Part shown: in pieces, positions 30,487 through 38,808 of the stretch
Layout of the letters: each line of letters starts with the position of its first letter
Position numbering within the stretch: position 1 is the first letter of the stretch
Source of the DNA: a virus
Length of the DNA: 48,022 bases
IMG/VR virus record: IMGVR_UViG_3300023178_002129
Span: 1-48,022 of that record
Strand: one strand, 5' to 3'
Position numbers and translations under genes: made by a program
Notes under the pieces: generated by a model
What the model saw: the letters and a program-made list of their open reading frames with translations, nothing else
The model's database searches: none
What the model was told of the DNA's origin: nothing

Positions 30487-31284
30487 ATGAAAAACTTATT
30501 TTTATCTACCGTAATGGTATTTAGTATGGCGGGCGTTGCGTTCGCTGAAACAGAGAATGTAACTATTCCGGGTCCTGTTGTATCAGGTGAAGTTTCATTA
30601 GACTTTACACAAGATGCAAATGATGACTGGGGCGGAGCAATGGGCTTAGACCTAGGTGTAAATGCAGCAGGTCTAGCAACTGTAGATCTAGACTTTAGTG
30701 CAACTGACGGAAACGCAGTTACACTAGACAACTGGACAGTTGGTACAGAAGTAGGTGGCATTGGTCTTGCAATGGGCGATGACAATGGCGTATTTGTTGG
30801 AGCAGAAGGTGAGCAAACACTAGCAGCACCAGCAATGACTGAGTCAGTAAAAGTAACTGTCGGCGATGCAGCCGTAGCAGTTGGTTTCACAGACTGGACA
30901 ACAGACATTACAGATATCAGCAACATTCAAGGTGCTTACACTATTAGCGATGTAGCAGGTCTTGATGTAACAGCTTCAGGTGACTATAACCTAGACAGTG
31001 AAAACATTGTACTAGGTGCAAGTGCTGGCGGATTAAATGTTGGTATGGCAAGTCTAGGTGGCACAGTAACATATGATGTAGACGGTGAAAAATTTGCATT
31101 TGAAGGTGTTGCAAACGTAATGGGCATCACAGCATATGCAAACGGTGACCAAGATGACGCATTCCAAAACGTCGGTGGTGAGTATACATACATGCTAGGT
31201 GGCGCAGAGCTAACAGCAGGTGGTGTATATAACATGGATTCTGAAGAACTAACACCATCAGTTGGCGTTAGCTTTAGCTTCTAA
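30487..31284 (+). CDS. Porin-like outer-membrane protein
   Basis: 265 residues. Signal peptide (about 1-20, cleavage after AFA). The remainder alternates polar and hydrophobic residues in Gly/Asp-turn beta strands (YDVDGEKFAFEGVANVMGIT, YTYMLGGAELTAGGVYN) and ends in Phe (VSFSF), the outer-membrane assembly signal. Looks like a small porin of alphaproteobacterial style. A phage-made porin could change uptake or block other phages. Bounded by a hairpin and a strong terminator, so a single-gene unit. Confidence 0.75.
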   Translation: MKNLFLSTVMVFSMAGVAFAETENVTIPGPVVSGEVSLDFTQDANDDWGGAMGLDLGVNAAGLATVDLDFSATDGNAVTLDNWTVGTEVGGIGLAMGDDNGVFVGAEGEQTLAAPAMTESVKVTVGDAAVAVGFTDWTTDITDISNIQGAYTISDVAGLDVTASGDYNLDSENIVLGASAGGLNVGMASLGGTVTYDVDGEKFAFEGVANVMGITAYANGDQDDAFQNVGGEYTYMLGGAELTAGGVYNMDSEELTPSVGVSFSF

Positions 31285-31303
31285 TATTAATTAATATTGC
31301 ATT

Positions 31304-31327
31304 AAAAGAGCCTACGGGCTCTTTTTT
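31304..31327 (+). terminator. Intrinsic terminator
   Basis: AAAAGAGCC-TACG-GGCTCTTTT with further T. Ends the porin-like gene. Confidence 0.9.
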
Positions 31328-31331
31328 TGTG

Positions 31332-31339
31332 ACTAAATA
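31332..31339 (+). promoter_or_regulatory. Possible late promoter ACTAAATA
   Basis: Near-match octamer between the terminator and GAGGAG of the gene at 31363. Confidence 0.4.
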
Positions 31340-31362
31340 TTTTTGATAGAGGAGTTAAACAT

Positions 31363-31728
31363 ATGGAAAGTTTTGTATGGGCACTTGCATTGAGTGCACA
31401 TGTTGGTATAGAGGGAAATTATAATCAATTCCATCCCCATGTTAGATTTATAGAAGATGGCGGTGCTATAGCCGGTGCTTACTATAACAGTATGGAACGT
31501 GTTACCTTTTATGGCGGTTATAGATTAGAACCAACTGACAATTTAGGGTTAGAGTTTGCACTAGCAACAGGATACAATGAATTTGGTCCAGTTGCCCCAT
31601 ATATGAGAACAACATATGATTTGGGTGATAAAACACGATTTTTTGCGGCTACTGCGATTGAAGAAAACACTAGTACTGATACAGTAACCGTTGGTGGAGT
31701 TCTTGGTATAGAATTTATTATAAAATAA
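31363..31728 (+). CDS. Small beta-barrel-like outer-membrane protein
   Basis: 121 residues. The first dozen are hydrophobic (SFVWALALSAHVGIEG), possibly a short signal. About eight amphipathic strands follow (RVTFYGGYRLEPTDNLGLEF; TDTVTVGGVLGIEFII). Resembles an eight-strand barrel; ends Ile-Ile-Lys rather than Phe. Function unknown. Confidence 0.55.
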   Translation: MESFVWALALSAHVGIEGNYNQFHPHVRFIEDGGAIAGAYYNSMERVTFYGGYRLEPTDNLGLEFALATGYNEFGPVAPYMRTTYDLGDKTRFFAATAIEENTSTDTVTVGGVLGIEFIIK

Positions 31729-31740
31729 TTTAAAAAACAC

Positions 31741-31769
31741 TTGACATCATCAAAAGACATTACTATATT
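31741..31769 (+). promoter_or_regulatory. Sigma70-type early promoter, TTGACA-17-TATATT
   Basis: TTGACA at 31741, 17-base spacer, TATATT at 31764; AAGGAG and the ATG at 31795 follow. Confidence 0.75.
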
Positions 31770-31794
31770 ATAATAGTGAATAAAGGAGAACACT

Positions 31795-31983
31795 ATGTAC
31801 TTAGAGCCCACAACACAAGGAATTGTTGCTGTAATTATAGGATTAATTCTATTTTTTATGGGTTGGATCAAAGGAAAACAAACCGGTGTTGAAAATGCAC
31901 TTGATACTTTAATTGCAATGCGTATATTGAAAATTACCGAAGATGGCAATGTTGTTCGTGGTGATCGCCTAGATTTAGAATAA
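31795..31983 (+). CDS. Small single-span membrane protein
   Basis: 62 residues. One hydrophobic helix at about 8-25 (GIVAVIIGLILFFMGWI), basic just after it, then a short cytoplasmic-type tail. Early promoter before, terminator after: a single-gene early unit inside a late region. Candidate host-membrane modifier or exclusion protein. Confidence 0.65.
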   Translation: MYLEPTTQGIVAVIIGLILFFMGWIKGKQTGVENALDTLIAMRILKITEDGNVVRGDRLDLE

Positions 31984-32007
31984 TAATTACAGATATGTTA
32001 AAATAAT

Positions 32008-32037
32008 ATACCAAGCAGTCTTGCTTGGTATTTTTTT
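32008..32037 (+). terminator. Intrinsic terminator
   Basis: ATACCAAGCA-GTCT-TGCTTGGTAT followed by a run of seven T. Separates the early membrane-protein gene from the late curli-type operon. Confidence 0.9.
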
Positions 32038-32049
32038 CTTTACTAACTC

Positions 32050-32057
32050 TATAAATA
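32050..32057 (+). promoter_or_regulatory. T4-type late promoter TATAAATA for the curli-type operon
   Basis: Exact octamer, then GGGAG and the ATG at 32077. Five tightly joined genes follow with no terminator between them. Confidence 0.75.
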
Positions 32058-32076
32058 TACATGTGGGAGTATAGTA

Positions 32077-32553
32077 ATGCAAAAATTAATATTTGGATTT
32101 ACAGTAGCATTCTGCTTACACATAGGGAGTGCTACTAGCGCAGACATGGTATATCAGTTTAAAAACCCTAGTTTTAACGGACAAGGGTATAGTGCTCATG
32201 TACTAAGTTTAGAACAACTTCAGTTTAATCGCCAAAAAGACATAGACGACGAAATACAAGCTGAACTTGATCGTATTGAACGTGAACTTGAAAATAGTGT
32301 ATTAAACAAGTTTATTAAAAACTTGGAATCACGTATCTATGCTACACTCTCCAAACAACTTGTTGATAATATCTTCGCAGACTGCGGAGGAGAAACCGGT
32401 GTAGAATGTACAAATACTGGTACTGCCGAAATAGAAGATGCGACCATTAGTTGGGTTAGAGACGAAACAACTGGGTCAATTACTCTTATTATTGATAGTG
32501 CAGACGGATATACAGAAATTGTTATTCCCAGTCTAGGGGAGTTGGCATTTTAA
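32077..32553 (+). CDS. csgF: CsgF-like curli assembly factor
   Basis: 158 residues. Signal peptide (about 1-22) then MVYQFKNPSFNGQGYSAHVL, the conserved CsgF N-terminus that plugs the CsgG channel and anchors the nucleator. Then a helical section (DEIQAELDRIERELENS) and a C-terminal beta part. CsgF couples secretion to fibre nucleation at the cell surface. Overlaps csgG by one base (TAATG), the same partner as in bacterial csg operons. Confidence 0.85.
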   Translation: MQKLIFGFTVAFCLHIGSATSADMVYQFKNPSFNGQGYSAHVLSLEQLQFNRQKDIDDEIQAELDRIERELENSVLNKFIKNLESRIYATLSKQLVDNIFADCGGETGVECTNTGTAEIEDATISWVRDETTGSITLIIDSADGYTEIVIPSLGELAF

Positions 32554-33341
32554 TGAAAAGCTCAATCATATTATTAACAAGTGCGCTTCTAATGGCCGGA
32601 TGTACAGCGAGTATCAAGCAGGAATATCCAATTGGTAATTCTGCTACTATACAAGAAAATCCGCAGGACGCTCAATTAATGGCAGTCCCGGAACTAGATG
32701 GACAAAAGATAACAATTGGTGTTTATAGTTTTACAGATAAAACAGGACAGCGCAAACCAGCAGAAAACATTGCAAGTCTTAGCAGTGCAGTAACTCAAGG
32801 AGCAGAGGCATGGGTTATAGATGCACTTATGAAAGTAGGCAATTGCACATGGTTTGATGTAGTTGAGCGTGGAGGCATGGATAATCTGATTAAAGAACGC
32901 CAGTTGATAAGAAACACAAGACAAAACTATGATGATGAACCCGAACAATTAAAACCATTATTGTTTGCTGGCTTAATACTAGAAGGTGGTATTGTTGGTT
33001 ACGATAGCAATATAGAAACTGGTGGTATGGGCGCACGTTACTTTGGTATCGGTGCAGCTGAAGAATATAGAGTTGACACAGTTACCGTTGCATTTAGATT
33101 AGTAAGTGTACAAACAGGTAGAGTGTTACTAACAGTAGCTACAGAAAAAACTATTGCAAGTACAAGAGCTGGTGGTGATGTGTTTAAGTTTTTAGATTTG
33201 GGTACAAAAGCATTAGAAATTGAGAGTGGATTTAGCGTTAATGAACCTGTAAACTATGCAGTCAGAGAGGCAATAGAAGCTGGTGTCATTGAAATGATTT
33301 ATGAAGGACAGCGTAAGGGTGTCTGGAGTTTTAAGGAGTAA
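32553..33341 (+). CDS. csgG: CsgG-like curli secretion channel lipoprotein
   Basis: 262 residues. Lipobox LMAGC with Cys17 (lipid anchor). Body: PELDGQKITIGVYSFTDKTGQ, a serine/Ala-rich stretch SSAVTQGAEAWVIDAL, DVVERGGMDNLIKERQLI, ALEGG-type LILEGGIVGYDSN and a TVAFRLVSVQTGRVL strand pair, all as in CsgG, the nonameric outer-membrane pore of type VIII secretion. Length matches bacterial CsgG. Directly linked to CsgF upstream and a curlin-like gene downstream. Confidence 0.9.
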   Translation: MKSSIILLTSALLMAGCTASIKQEYPIGNSATIQENPQDAQLMAVPELDGQKITIGVYSFTDKTGQRKPAENIASLSSAVTQGAEAWVIDALMKVGNCTWFDVVERGGMDNLIKERQLIRNTRQNYDDEPEQLKPLLFAGLILEGGIVGYDSNIETGGMGARYFGIGAAEEYRVDTVTVAFRLVSVQTGRVLLTVATEKTIASTRAGGDVFKFLDLGTKALEIESGFSVNEPVNYAVREAIEAGVIEMIYEGQRKGVWSFKE

Positions 33342-33347
33342 AATAGA

Positions 33348-34094
33348 GTGAGAAAATTAATATATTTAATGATGTTTATTCCTAGTCTAGCATTTGCAAA
33401 TGACATTTACATAAGTCAAGCAGGTGATAGTTTAGATTTAGACATAACACAAGACGGAAGCGGTAACGTTATTGGTACATCAACTCAAGATGTTGTACTA
33501 GGTAGCACAAGTGTTGCGTCAGATGATATGACATTTAGTATTACCCAAACAGGTGATAATAATGTTATAGCAGCACAAATTTATGGTACTTACTATACTG
33601 GTACTTGGAGTTTTACAGGAAGTAACAATACTGTAGACTTACTTTGTGATAGCACAGTTAAAAGTAGTCAGTGTGAAACTGTAACAATTGATATTACAAA
33701 TACAGGTTCTGACAACGATTATAAAATTTACGTAGGTGAAACAAACGATGCAAGTAACTTAGTTGCAGACTTTACTGTATCAAGTGACAATAATGTATTT
33801 GATGTTGACATTGACGGCACAGACGGTGATGTTACACTTACAGTTGGCGACAATAGTAGCTTAATTACTACTGCAGTTTCGAGTGCAAATGACGCAAATC
33901 TGACTGCAAGTAGTGGCGGTAGTATTTTCGATATTGATATAGATGGCGACGGTACTACAGGACACACCTTAGATCTAACTGTTGCAGGTGTTAGTAGTGT
34001 ATACACAATTACACAAAGCGGTATTAATGATAATACTATAGTTGCAAGTTTTACTGGTGATGAACAAGTAGTAGATATTACGCAGAGTGACTGA
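33348..34094 (+). CDS. Curlin-like (CsgA/CsgB-type) secreted protein
   Basis: 248 residues from a GTG start with GGAG nine bases upstream. Signal peptide to about residue 17 (SLAFA). Repeats with the curlin Gln-x-Gly-x2-x-Asn logic: ISQAGDSLDLDITQDGSGNVI, SITQTGDNNVIAAQI, TITQSGINDNTIVAS and a final VDITQSD. Between them are more diverged Asp/Ser/Val beta repeats (DIDGTDGDVTL). Likely the exported amyloid subunit or an adhesin of that fold. The stop overlaps the next start. Confidence 0.75.
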   Translation: MRKLIYLMMFIPSLAFANDIYISQAGDSLDLDITQDGSGNVIGTSTQDVVLGSTSVASDDMTFSITQTGDNNVIAAQIYGTYYTGTWSFTGSNNTVDLLCDSTVKSSQCETVTIDITNTGSDNDYKIYVGETNDASNLVADFTVSSDNNVFDVDIDGTDGDVTLTVGDNSSLITTAVSSANDANLTASSGGSIFDIDIDGDGTTGHTLDLTVAGVSSVYTITQSGINDNTIVASFTGDEQVVDITQSD

Positions 34095-35206
34095 TGTGGT
34101 ATCGTATTGCTATAATATTACTAGTAACACTAATCTCTAGTTCAGTGCACGCCAGTATTGGCGAAGTCACCGATTTGCGAGGCACTAACAGTAGTCTTAA
34201 ACGAGGATCAGACAAATTAACTCCCACCAAAGGTACTGGACTAGAGATGCAAGATGCTATATCTACTAGAGATGCATCGTTACAGTTAGAATTTATCGAT
34301 GAAACCCGTGTTGATGTAACAGAACACTCACGTATGGTCATTGATGAATTTATATATGATCCCAATAGCGGCACTGGTGCTTTAAACATGAAAGCAACAT
34401 TGGGTGCAGTACGTTATGCTAGTGGACAAATAGCAAAGAATAGCAGACAACGAGTAAACATACGTACACCAAGTGCTAAAATTACAGTACGTGGTACAGA
34501 CTTCATGATGCTTGTAGACGAGATAGGCGGCAGTATGATTACATTACTGCCAAGTTGTGATACAAGTGGTACTTGTGTTGTAGGTGAAATTGCAGTTGAA
34601 AGTGATGTTGGTGTAGTTATAATGAACCAAGCGTTTCAAACTACAATTGTTCCACATAGAGGAGCACATCCAGGTCCTACAGTTATATTAGATATACCAG
34701 AAAACTTGTTACGTAGTTTGCTTATTGTACGTAAAAAGTCACCGTATAATGAAGAACTAGAACGTCAATATCCAGTAACTAATTTGTTAGATATTGACTT
34801 TTTAGCATATGACGAATTAGATAGAGATCCACTTGTTGAAGGCATTAAAAACATTTGGGTAACAGACTTAGACAACATGACATACTTAGATGAAGTTTGG
34901 GTCGACGAGATGCAAAGAATGATGGACGAAATTCTGGCGCAATGGATAGACGAACTTGATGCGCAGAACGCAGATTTTTTTAGAGAAAGGTTTTTAGGAT
35001 TAGATCCTGAAACAAATATTTTCTATGATGAGTTTGATGGGCATTACTTTCTTAGACGGAAAGAAGGTGATCAGCATACTTTACAATTGAGGTTGGCATT
35101 TTATTATGGATATAACATTAACTTTGAGCAAAACGGATTTAGTCAATATGGGTATAGGATTGGTATTGGCAGTAATAATACTATTGATATCCGCCAATCC
35201 GACTAA
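34094..35206 (+). CDS. FecR-domain protein with curlin-like tail
   Basis: 370 residues. Signal peptide (to about 21, SVHA). Residues about 22-170 fit a FecR domain (IGEVTDLRGT, DAISTRDASLQLEFIDETRVDVTEHS, RVNIRTPSAKITVRGTDFMM), usually periplasmic sensing or peptidoglycan-side binding. A helical, acidic part follows (LDEVWVDEMQRMMDEILAQW) and the end reads NTIDIRQSD, echoing the curlin repeat end of the gene before. Coupled to both neighbours, so probably a periplasmic part of the same assembly. Confidence 0.7.
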   Translation: MWYRIAIILLVTLISSSVHASIGEVTDLRGTNSSLKRGSDKLTPTKGTGLEMQDAISTRDASLQLEFIDETRVDVTEHSRMVIDEFIYDPNSGTGALNMKATLGAVRYASGQIAKNSRQRVNIRTPSAKITVRGTDFMMLVDEIGGSMITLLPSCDTSGTCVVGEIAVESDVGVVIMNQAFQTTIVPHRGAHPGPTVILDIPENLLRSLLIVRKKSPYNEELERQYPVTNLLDIDFLAYDELDRDPLVEGIKNIWVTDLDNMTYLDEVWVDEMQRMMDEILAQWIDELDAQNADFFRERFLGLDPETNIFYDEFDGHYFLRRKEGDQHTLQLRLAFYYGYNINFEQNGFSQYGYRIGIGSNNTIDIRQSD

Positions 35207-35828
35207 CGCTAATGAAATATATATTACACAAACGGGTGACGATTATGTTCTGGAAGTGCAACAGCGTAGCAAAGACAACTATGTTAGTTTGAGTAGTACT
35301 GGCGGCTCTAATGATATTACTATTCGTCAAGGTATGCACGCCGATGGTACTGTCGATTTAGATGAAACTGGTGGTCACGAAGCATATTGGACCATAACTG
35401 GAGGTACCAATACTGTGGCAAGTTATCAAACAGATGAAAATAGAGCCGGTGGAGGTGGAGCACCACATCATCTAGCAAATATAGTAAATGGTGGCAACAA
35501 TTCAGTTGAGCATACGCAAAGAGGCAAAGCAGGACACGATGGATTTATAGAAATACAAGGTGATGACAATAATGTCACACTAGAGCAAAGAGGCAATGGT
35601 GGTCAACAATGGGCAGACATAGTGCTTACAGGTGATGGGCATACAGTTAATGCTAGTCAACGTGGAACTATGGCACATTCATTTGAAATTGATCTAACAA
35701 ACAGTGGCGGTGCTTATTCAGTGACCAGCAATCAAACAACCAACAACACAACCACAAGCAAGACCTACAGCCTTACTGGTATTTGTACAAACACAGCAGG
35801 TTGTGCTATAACAGTTTCACAAAATTGA
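35106..35828 (+). CDS. Second curlin-like (CsgB-type) secreted protein
   Basis: 240 residues, starting 101 bases inside the FecR gene; an internal ATG at 35148 is an alternative. A hydrophobic signal (GIGLVLAVIILLISANP) precedes NEIYITQTGDDYVLEVQQ. Repeats: SNDITIRQGMHADG, NSVEHTQRGKAGHDG, NNVTLEQRGNGGQQW, HTVNASQRGTMAH, each with the Gln-x-Gly and Asn positions of curlin. Better-formed repeats than in the gene at 33348, so it may be the major or nucleating subunit. Confidence 0.75.
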   Translation: MDITLTLSKTDLVNMGIGLVLAVIILLISANPTNANEIYITQTGDDYVLEVQQRSKDNYVSLSSTGGSNDITIRQGMHADGTVDLDETGGHEAYWTITGGTNTVASYQTDENRAGGGGAPHHLANIVNGGNNSVEHTQRGKAGHDGFIEIQGDDNNVTLEQRGNGGQQWADIVLTGDGHTVNASQRGTMAHSFEIDLTNSGGAYSVTSNQTTNNTTTSKTYSLTGICTNTAGCAITVSQN

Positions 35829-35859
35829 CTTATAATTAGTATGTTTTTCATTTAAAACT

Positions 35860-35892
35860 AGTAAATACTGTAGACAGAGGAGACTACAGTAT
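35860..35892 (+). promoter_or_regulatory. Late promoter overlapping an SD-sequestering hairpin
   Basis: ATACTGTAG (35865-35873) pairs perfectly with CTACAGTAT (35884-35892); the loop contains GAGGAG and the right arm contains the first two bases of the ATG at 35891. The late octamer AGTAAATA (35860-35867) would start transcription at about 35873, removing the left arm. Read-through mRNA is therefore blocked and late mRNA open, as known for T4 gene e. Confidence 0.65.
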
Positions 35893-37813
35893 GAAATCAT
35901 TCTACACGGGCACCGTGCTAGCCCTACTTCTAAGCACGACTGCTATAGCAGATACATCTAGCATGAACGCAGATGTAGCAGGTATGGGGTTACTTGAAAA
36001 CGAATGGGTTAAAGCTGGTGTAAACGGCAATACAGGTACACTAGGATCGGGTGGTGGCACATCACCAGGATTGTTATTTGATCCAGAGGGATCAGGCACA
36101 TTTAATCCAAGTTATGATTACTTAACACCAGGTTCACCATTTGATGGTTTTGCGGTTAAAATAGACGACACAAATTATTCAAACAATAACACGGGTAGCG
36201 TAGGTGTCACTAAAGACACAGACGGCTTTGTAGATGGTACTGATACGCTAACATGGAGTGGCGGTGTTACAGATAAATTTAACATTGACAACACTTACAC
36301 ACTAGAAGCAAACAAACCATTTATTGATATTAACACTCGTATTGAAATGTTAGTAGATGCTGGCGAAGTAAACTTTGCAAAGTTTATTGATCCAGATAGC
36401 CAAGGTATGCCGGGCGACAGTTCAAGTACAGACAACGTGCTAGGTTATGGAGTTATTCCAGATACTAATGTTGCGTTTAGTGAAGCAACCACAAGCCGTT
36501 ACGCATTGGGTATCTACACAACAGATACAAACGTGACAGCAGGTGTTGAAAGTTGGACACAAGAAGCAGACGGTTACGAAGGCACAAACTACACTGATGC
36601 TGAAGGCAATCCAGTAAACTTCGGTAACAGCGACGATACAATTGGTATTAGTTGGACATGGACAGGCGTTACAACTGGCGACATCTTAGAAGCAAACTAT
36701 GCATACATTTTTGGCCCAAGTGCATTTGATGCAGCAGAAGATGCTATTACTGGCGGTGCAGGTGGTGGTGACACTACAACTACAGACGGTTGGGGAACAC
36801 TAGAAGATGTTGGTAGTGCTACTGATGCAGCAGAAGCAGATGCCGGAGGTGCTGAGCCAGTTATTACAACTGAAACAGTAGTTGACACAAGCCGTCCTGT
36901 ACTTACAGCAAGTATTACAACACACGAATCAAGTGTAGCAGACGGTGTACAAACTATTGACAGAGAAAAAACTACAACTACAACTACACCTATGAAAACT
37001 ATAACATATACAGACGGTGTTGAAACATCAAGTGCAGTAGCAGATAGTGTTATAACTTCAGCAGTTACAGATCCAGGCTCATTTACAGGACGCATGGACA
37101 CAGGCAAAAAGATTGGTCATGCAGTTGATTTACATAGTTTAAAGTTTGCTGACTATGTTGCAGGTAGCCGTATTACAAGTGACTTAGGCGATGGATGCAG
37201 TGCTGAAAGTCGTGTACTAGGTATCGGTGGATCAACTACTACAGATGATCTAGTCACTATTGAAGGTGGTATCAACAGAATCACTACCAGTGCTGACGCA
37301 TGTAGCACAGGTGATATGACAACACTACACATGGGCGTTGGCGCAAGTAAGGCATTAGAAAAGTTTACTGTTCGTGGAACAATAAATCGTGCTAGTCAAG
37401 ATATTACATATGAAAGACACATTGGAGACTTTACAAACCAAGGTGAATATTCTAAAAACGATACTTGGGTAAATGTAGAAGTTGAACCAAACACAGGTCA
37501 AGTTCGTCCAGTAATTGGAGTTGTAGCAGGCAAGCGTTCAACAGATGCTTACACTGAAACAGGTAGTGTACAAAGTGCTATTGCCCACGAAGCAACTGAC
37601 GAATCATATCGTTATGCGACACTAGGTGCTAACTTTGATTTTGATCTTGGAACAGCACACATTAGCAGAAGCACAGAAGGCACAACACGCATTGGTATTG
37701 GGGTTGATCATCACATCAATGAGAAAGTATCATTTGCAGGTGACTTCAGCAGAAGCATGTCAGATGACGCAGCAACAAATACATTAAGTGTTGGATTTAA
37801 AATTCGATTCTAA
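35891..37813 (+). CDS. Large secreted surface protein with C-terminal barrel
   Basis: 640 residues. Signal peptide (to about 20, TAIA). Residues about 30-280 form a beta-rich passenger with Gly/Asp/Thr turns. About 285-400 is a low-complexity Thr/Val/Ala linker (GGGDTTTTDGWGTLEDV; EKTTTTTTPMKTITY). The last about 250 residues alternate as barrel strands and end LSVGFKIRF, an outer-membrane assembly signal. This is autotransporter-like architecture. Located directly after the curli-type genes but under its own promoter. The stop overlaps the convergent gene by 17 bases. Confidence 0.65.
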   Translation: MKSFYTGTVLALLLSTTAIADTSSMNADVAGMGLLENEWVKAGVNGNTGTLGSGGGTSPGLLFDPEGSGTFNPSYDYLTPGSPFDGFAVKIDDTNYSNNNTGSVGVTKDTDGFVDGTDTLTWSGGVTDKFNIDNTYTLEANKPFIDINTRIEMLVDAGEVNFAKFIDPDSQGMPGDSSSTDNVLGYGVIPDTNVAFSEATTSRYALGIYTTDTNVTAGVESWTQEADGYEGTNYTDAEGNPVNFGNSDDTIGISWTWTGVTTGDILEANYAYIFGPSAFDAAEDAITGGAGGGDTTTTDGWGTLEDVGSATDAAEADAGGAEPVITTETVVDTSRPVLTASITTHESSVADGVQTIDREKTTTTTTPMKTITYTDGVETSSAVADSVITSAVTDPGSFTGRMDTGKKIGHAVDLHSLKFADYVAGSRITSDLGDGCSAESRVLGIGGSTTTDDLVTIEGGINRITTSADACSTGDMTTLHMGVGASKALEKFTVRGTINRASQDITYERHIGDFTNQGEYSKNDTWVNVEVEPNTGQVRPVIGVVAGKRSTDAYTETGSVQSAIAHEATDESYRYATLGANFDFDLGTAHISRSTEGTTRIGIGVDHHINEKVSFAGDFSRSMSDDAATNTLSVGFKIRF

Positions 37814-38330
37814 TAATCGAACAACCTAAAGCAGTGGCAGTCGCATCTTGTATATCAAAGCGGCTGTCACTTAATTCTTTAACAACACCTGCAGCAAGTG
37901 CGGCAGCGCAACCTTTCCATCTACTATCAGTATAGTGTGTAACTGTTTCACTTACAACAGCACCTAGCGCAATGTGTCCTAGTTTGTCTTCATCTCCTGT
38001 TAAACGATAGTTACTATATGCAGCATGAGCATGAATAATGCTAAATGGCAATGCTATAATATCTAATCCTTGATCGTGCATCCAATAATTTAATCCAATA
38101 CGAGCAGCAAAATATAATGCTACTTCTCCTTGACTAGGATATGGACCCATGATTATGTTTTTTTCTCTGTATCCGTCCCAACCTTTACTAGCAGCCATAT
38201 CTGTGCTATGCCAGTCTAACATAATCCAGTTAGTAGTTCGCCAAAAGTTGTCACGACTTTGTTTATCCCAATCCTCCCACGCCCATGCTGCAGAAGGAAT
38301 AAGCATTAATAAAAATAATATCACTCTCAC
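37797..38330 (-). CDS. Secreted YfiM-like (DUF2279-type) protein
   Basis: 177 residues on the minus strand from a GTG at 38330. Signal peptide (RVILFLLMLIPSAAWA). The C-terminal part has DKLGHIALGAVVSETV, WKGCAAALAAGVVKEL and a final ATALGC, as in periplasmic or envelope proteins of the YfiM type. It reads against its neighbours and has its own minus-strand late promoter, probably leaderless. Confidence 0.65.
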   Translation of the reverse strand: MRVILFLLMLIPSAAWAWEDWDKQSRDNFWRTTNWIMLDWHSTDMAASKGWDGYREKNIIMGPYPSQGEVALYFAARIGLNYWMHDQGLDIIALPFSIIHAHAAYSNYRLTGDEDKLGHIALGAVVSETVTHYTDSRWKGCAAALAAGVVKELSDSRFDIQDATATALGCSIIRIEF

Positions 38331-38335
38331 ATTAG

Positions 38336-38343
38336 TATTTAAC
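38336..38343 (-). promoter_or_regulatory. Minus-strand late promoter GTTAAATA, leaderless arrangement
   Basis: On the minus strand GTTAAATA, CTAAT, then GTG at 38330: the five-base spacing again. It lies back to back with the plus-strand octamer at 38345. Confidence 0.5.
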
Positions 38344-38344
38344 T

Positions 38345-38352
38345 TATAAATA
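38345..38352 (+). promoter_or_regulatory. T4-type late promoter TATAAATA
   Basis: Exact octamer, ten bases before the ATG at 38362. Confidence 0.65.
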
Positions 38353-38361
38353 TCTAGTGAG

Positions 38362-38460
38362 ATGTGGAGTCACAGAGATACAACAACAATGCAATACGTT
38401 TGGCTAGGCGTGATCGTCTTTGCTTGGGGTGGTCTTGCGGTTGTACTTGTCCTAACCTAA
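38362..38460 (+). CDS. Tiny membrane protein, 32 residues
   Basis: MWSHRDTTTMQYVW then a hydrophobic helix (LGVIVFAWGGLAVVLVL). An alternative ATG lies at 38389 in the same frame. The stop is inside the next late octamer. Probably a small inner-membrane protein. Confidence 0.5.
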   Translation: MWSHRDTTTMQYVWLGVIVFAWGGLAVVLVLT

Positions 38461-38467
38461 ATAAATA
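38460..38467 (+). promoter_or_regulatory. Late promoter AATAAATA, leaderless arrangement
   Basis: AATAAATA, TGTTT, ATG at 38473. The spacing rule picks 38473 over the ATG at 38467, which overlaps the promoter. Confidence 0.65.
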
Positions 38468-38472
38468 TGTTT

Positions 38473-38808
38473 ATGATAAAGTGGCTAGTTGAAACATTTT
38501 TGAAAAAACATATAGATGAACTAGTCGACAAACGGTTCAAGGAGCAAATGTTTGAAAGATACTACGCCAAAAAAGCAAACGACCTCCACGAAAGAATCCA
38601 AAAACTCAGAAGATCAGTTGATGTATCACAAGCACAAGGGTTTCAAGAAGATTACGAGGAACCCGTACAATCCAGTAGTGTATTGGAAGTTTCCGGACAA
38701 ACCAAATCCGAACTGGTATCGCCGCCCAGTGAAGCCGAATTAGAAAAACAACAAAGAGCCGCTGAACTTGATGATTTAAGATCGAAACTTTTAGGAAAGA
38801 AAAAATGA
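38473..38808 (+). CDS. Small phage protein, charged coiled coil
   Basis: 111 residues. The N-terminus is a short hydrophobic/amphipathic helix (MIKWLVETFLKKHIDELVD), followed by Lys/Glu-rich helices and a Ser/Pro/Glu-rich middle. Not recognised. The stop overlaps the next start by ATGA. Confidence 0.6.
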   Translation: MIKWLVETFLKKHIDELVDKRFKEQMFERYYAKKANDLHERIQKLRRSVDVSQAQGFQEDYEEPVQSSSVLEVSGQTKSELVSPPSEAELEKQQRAAELDDLRSKLLGKKK

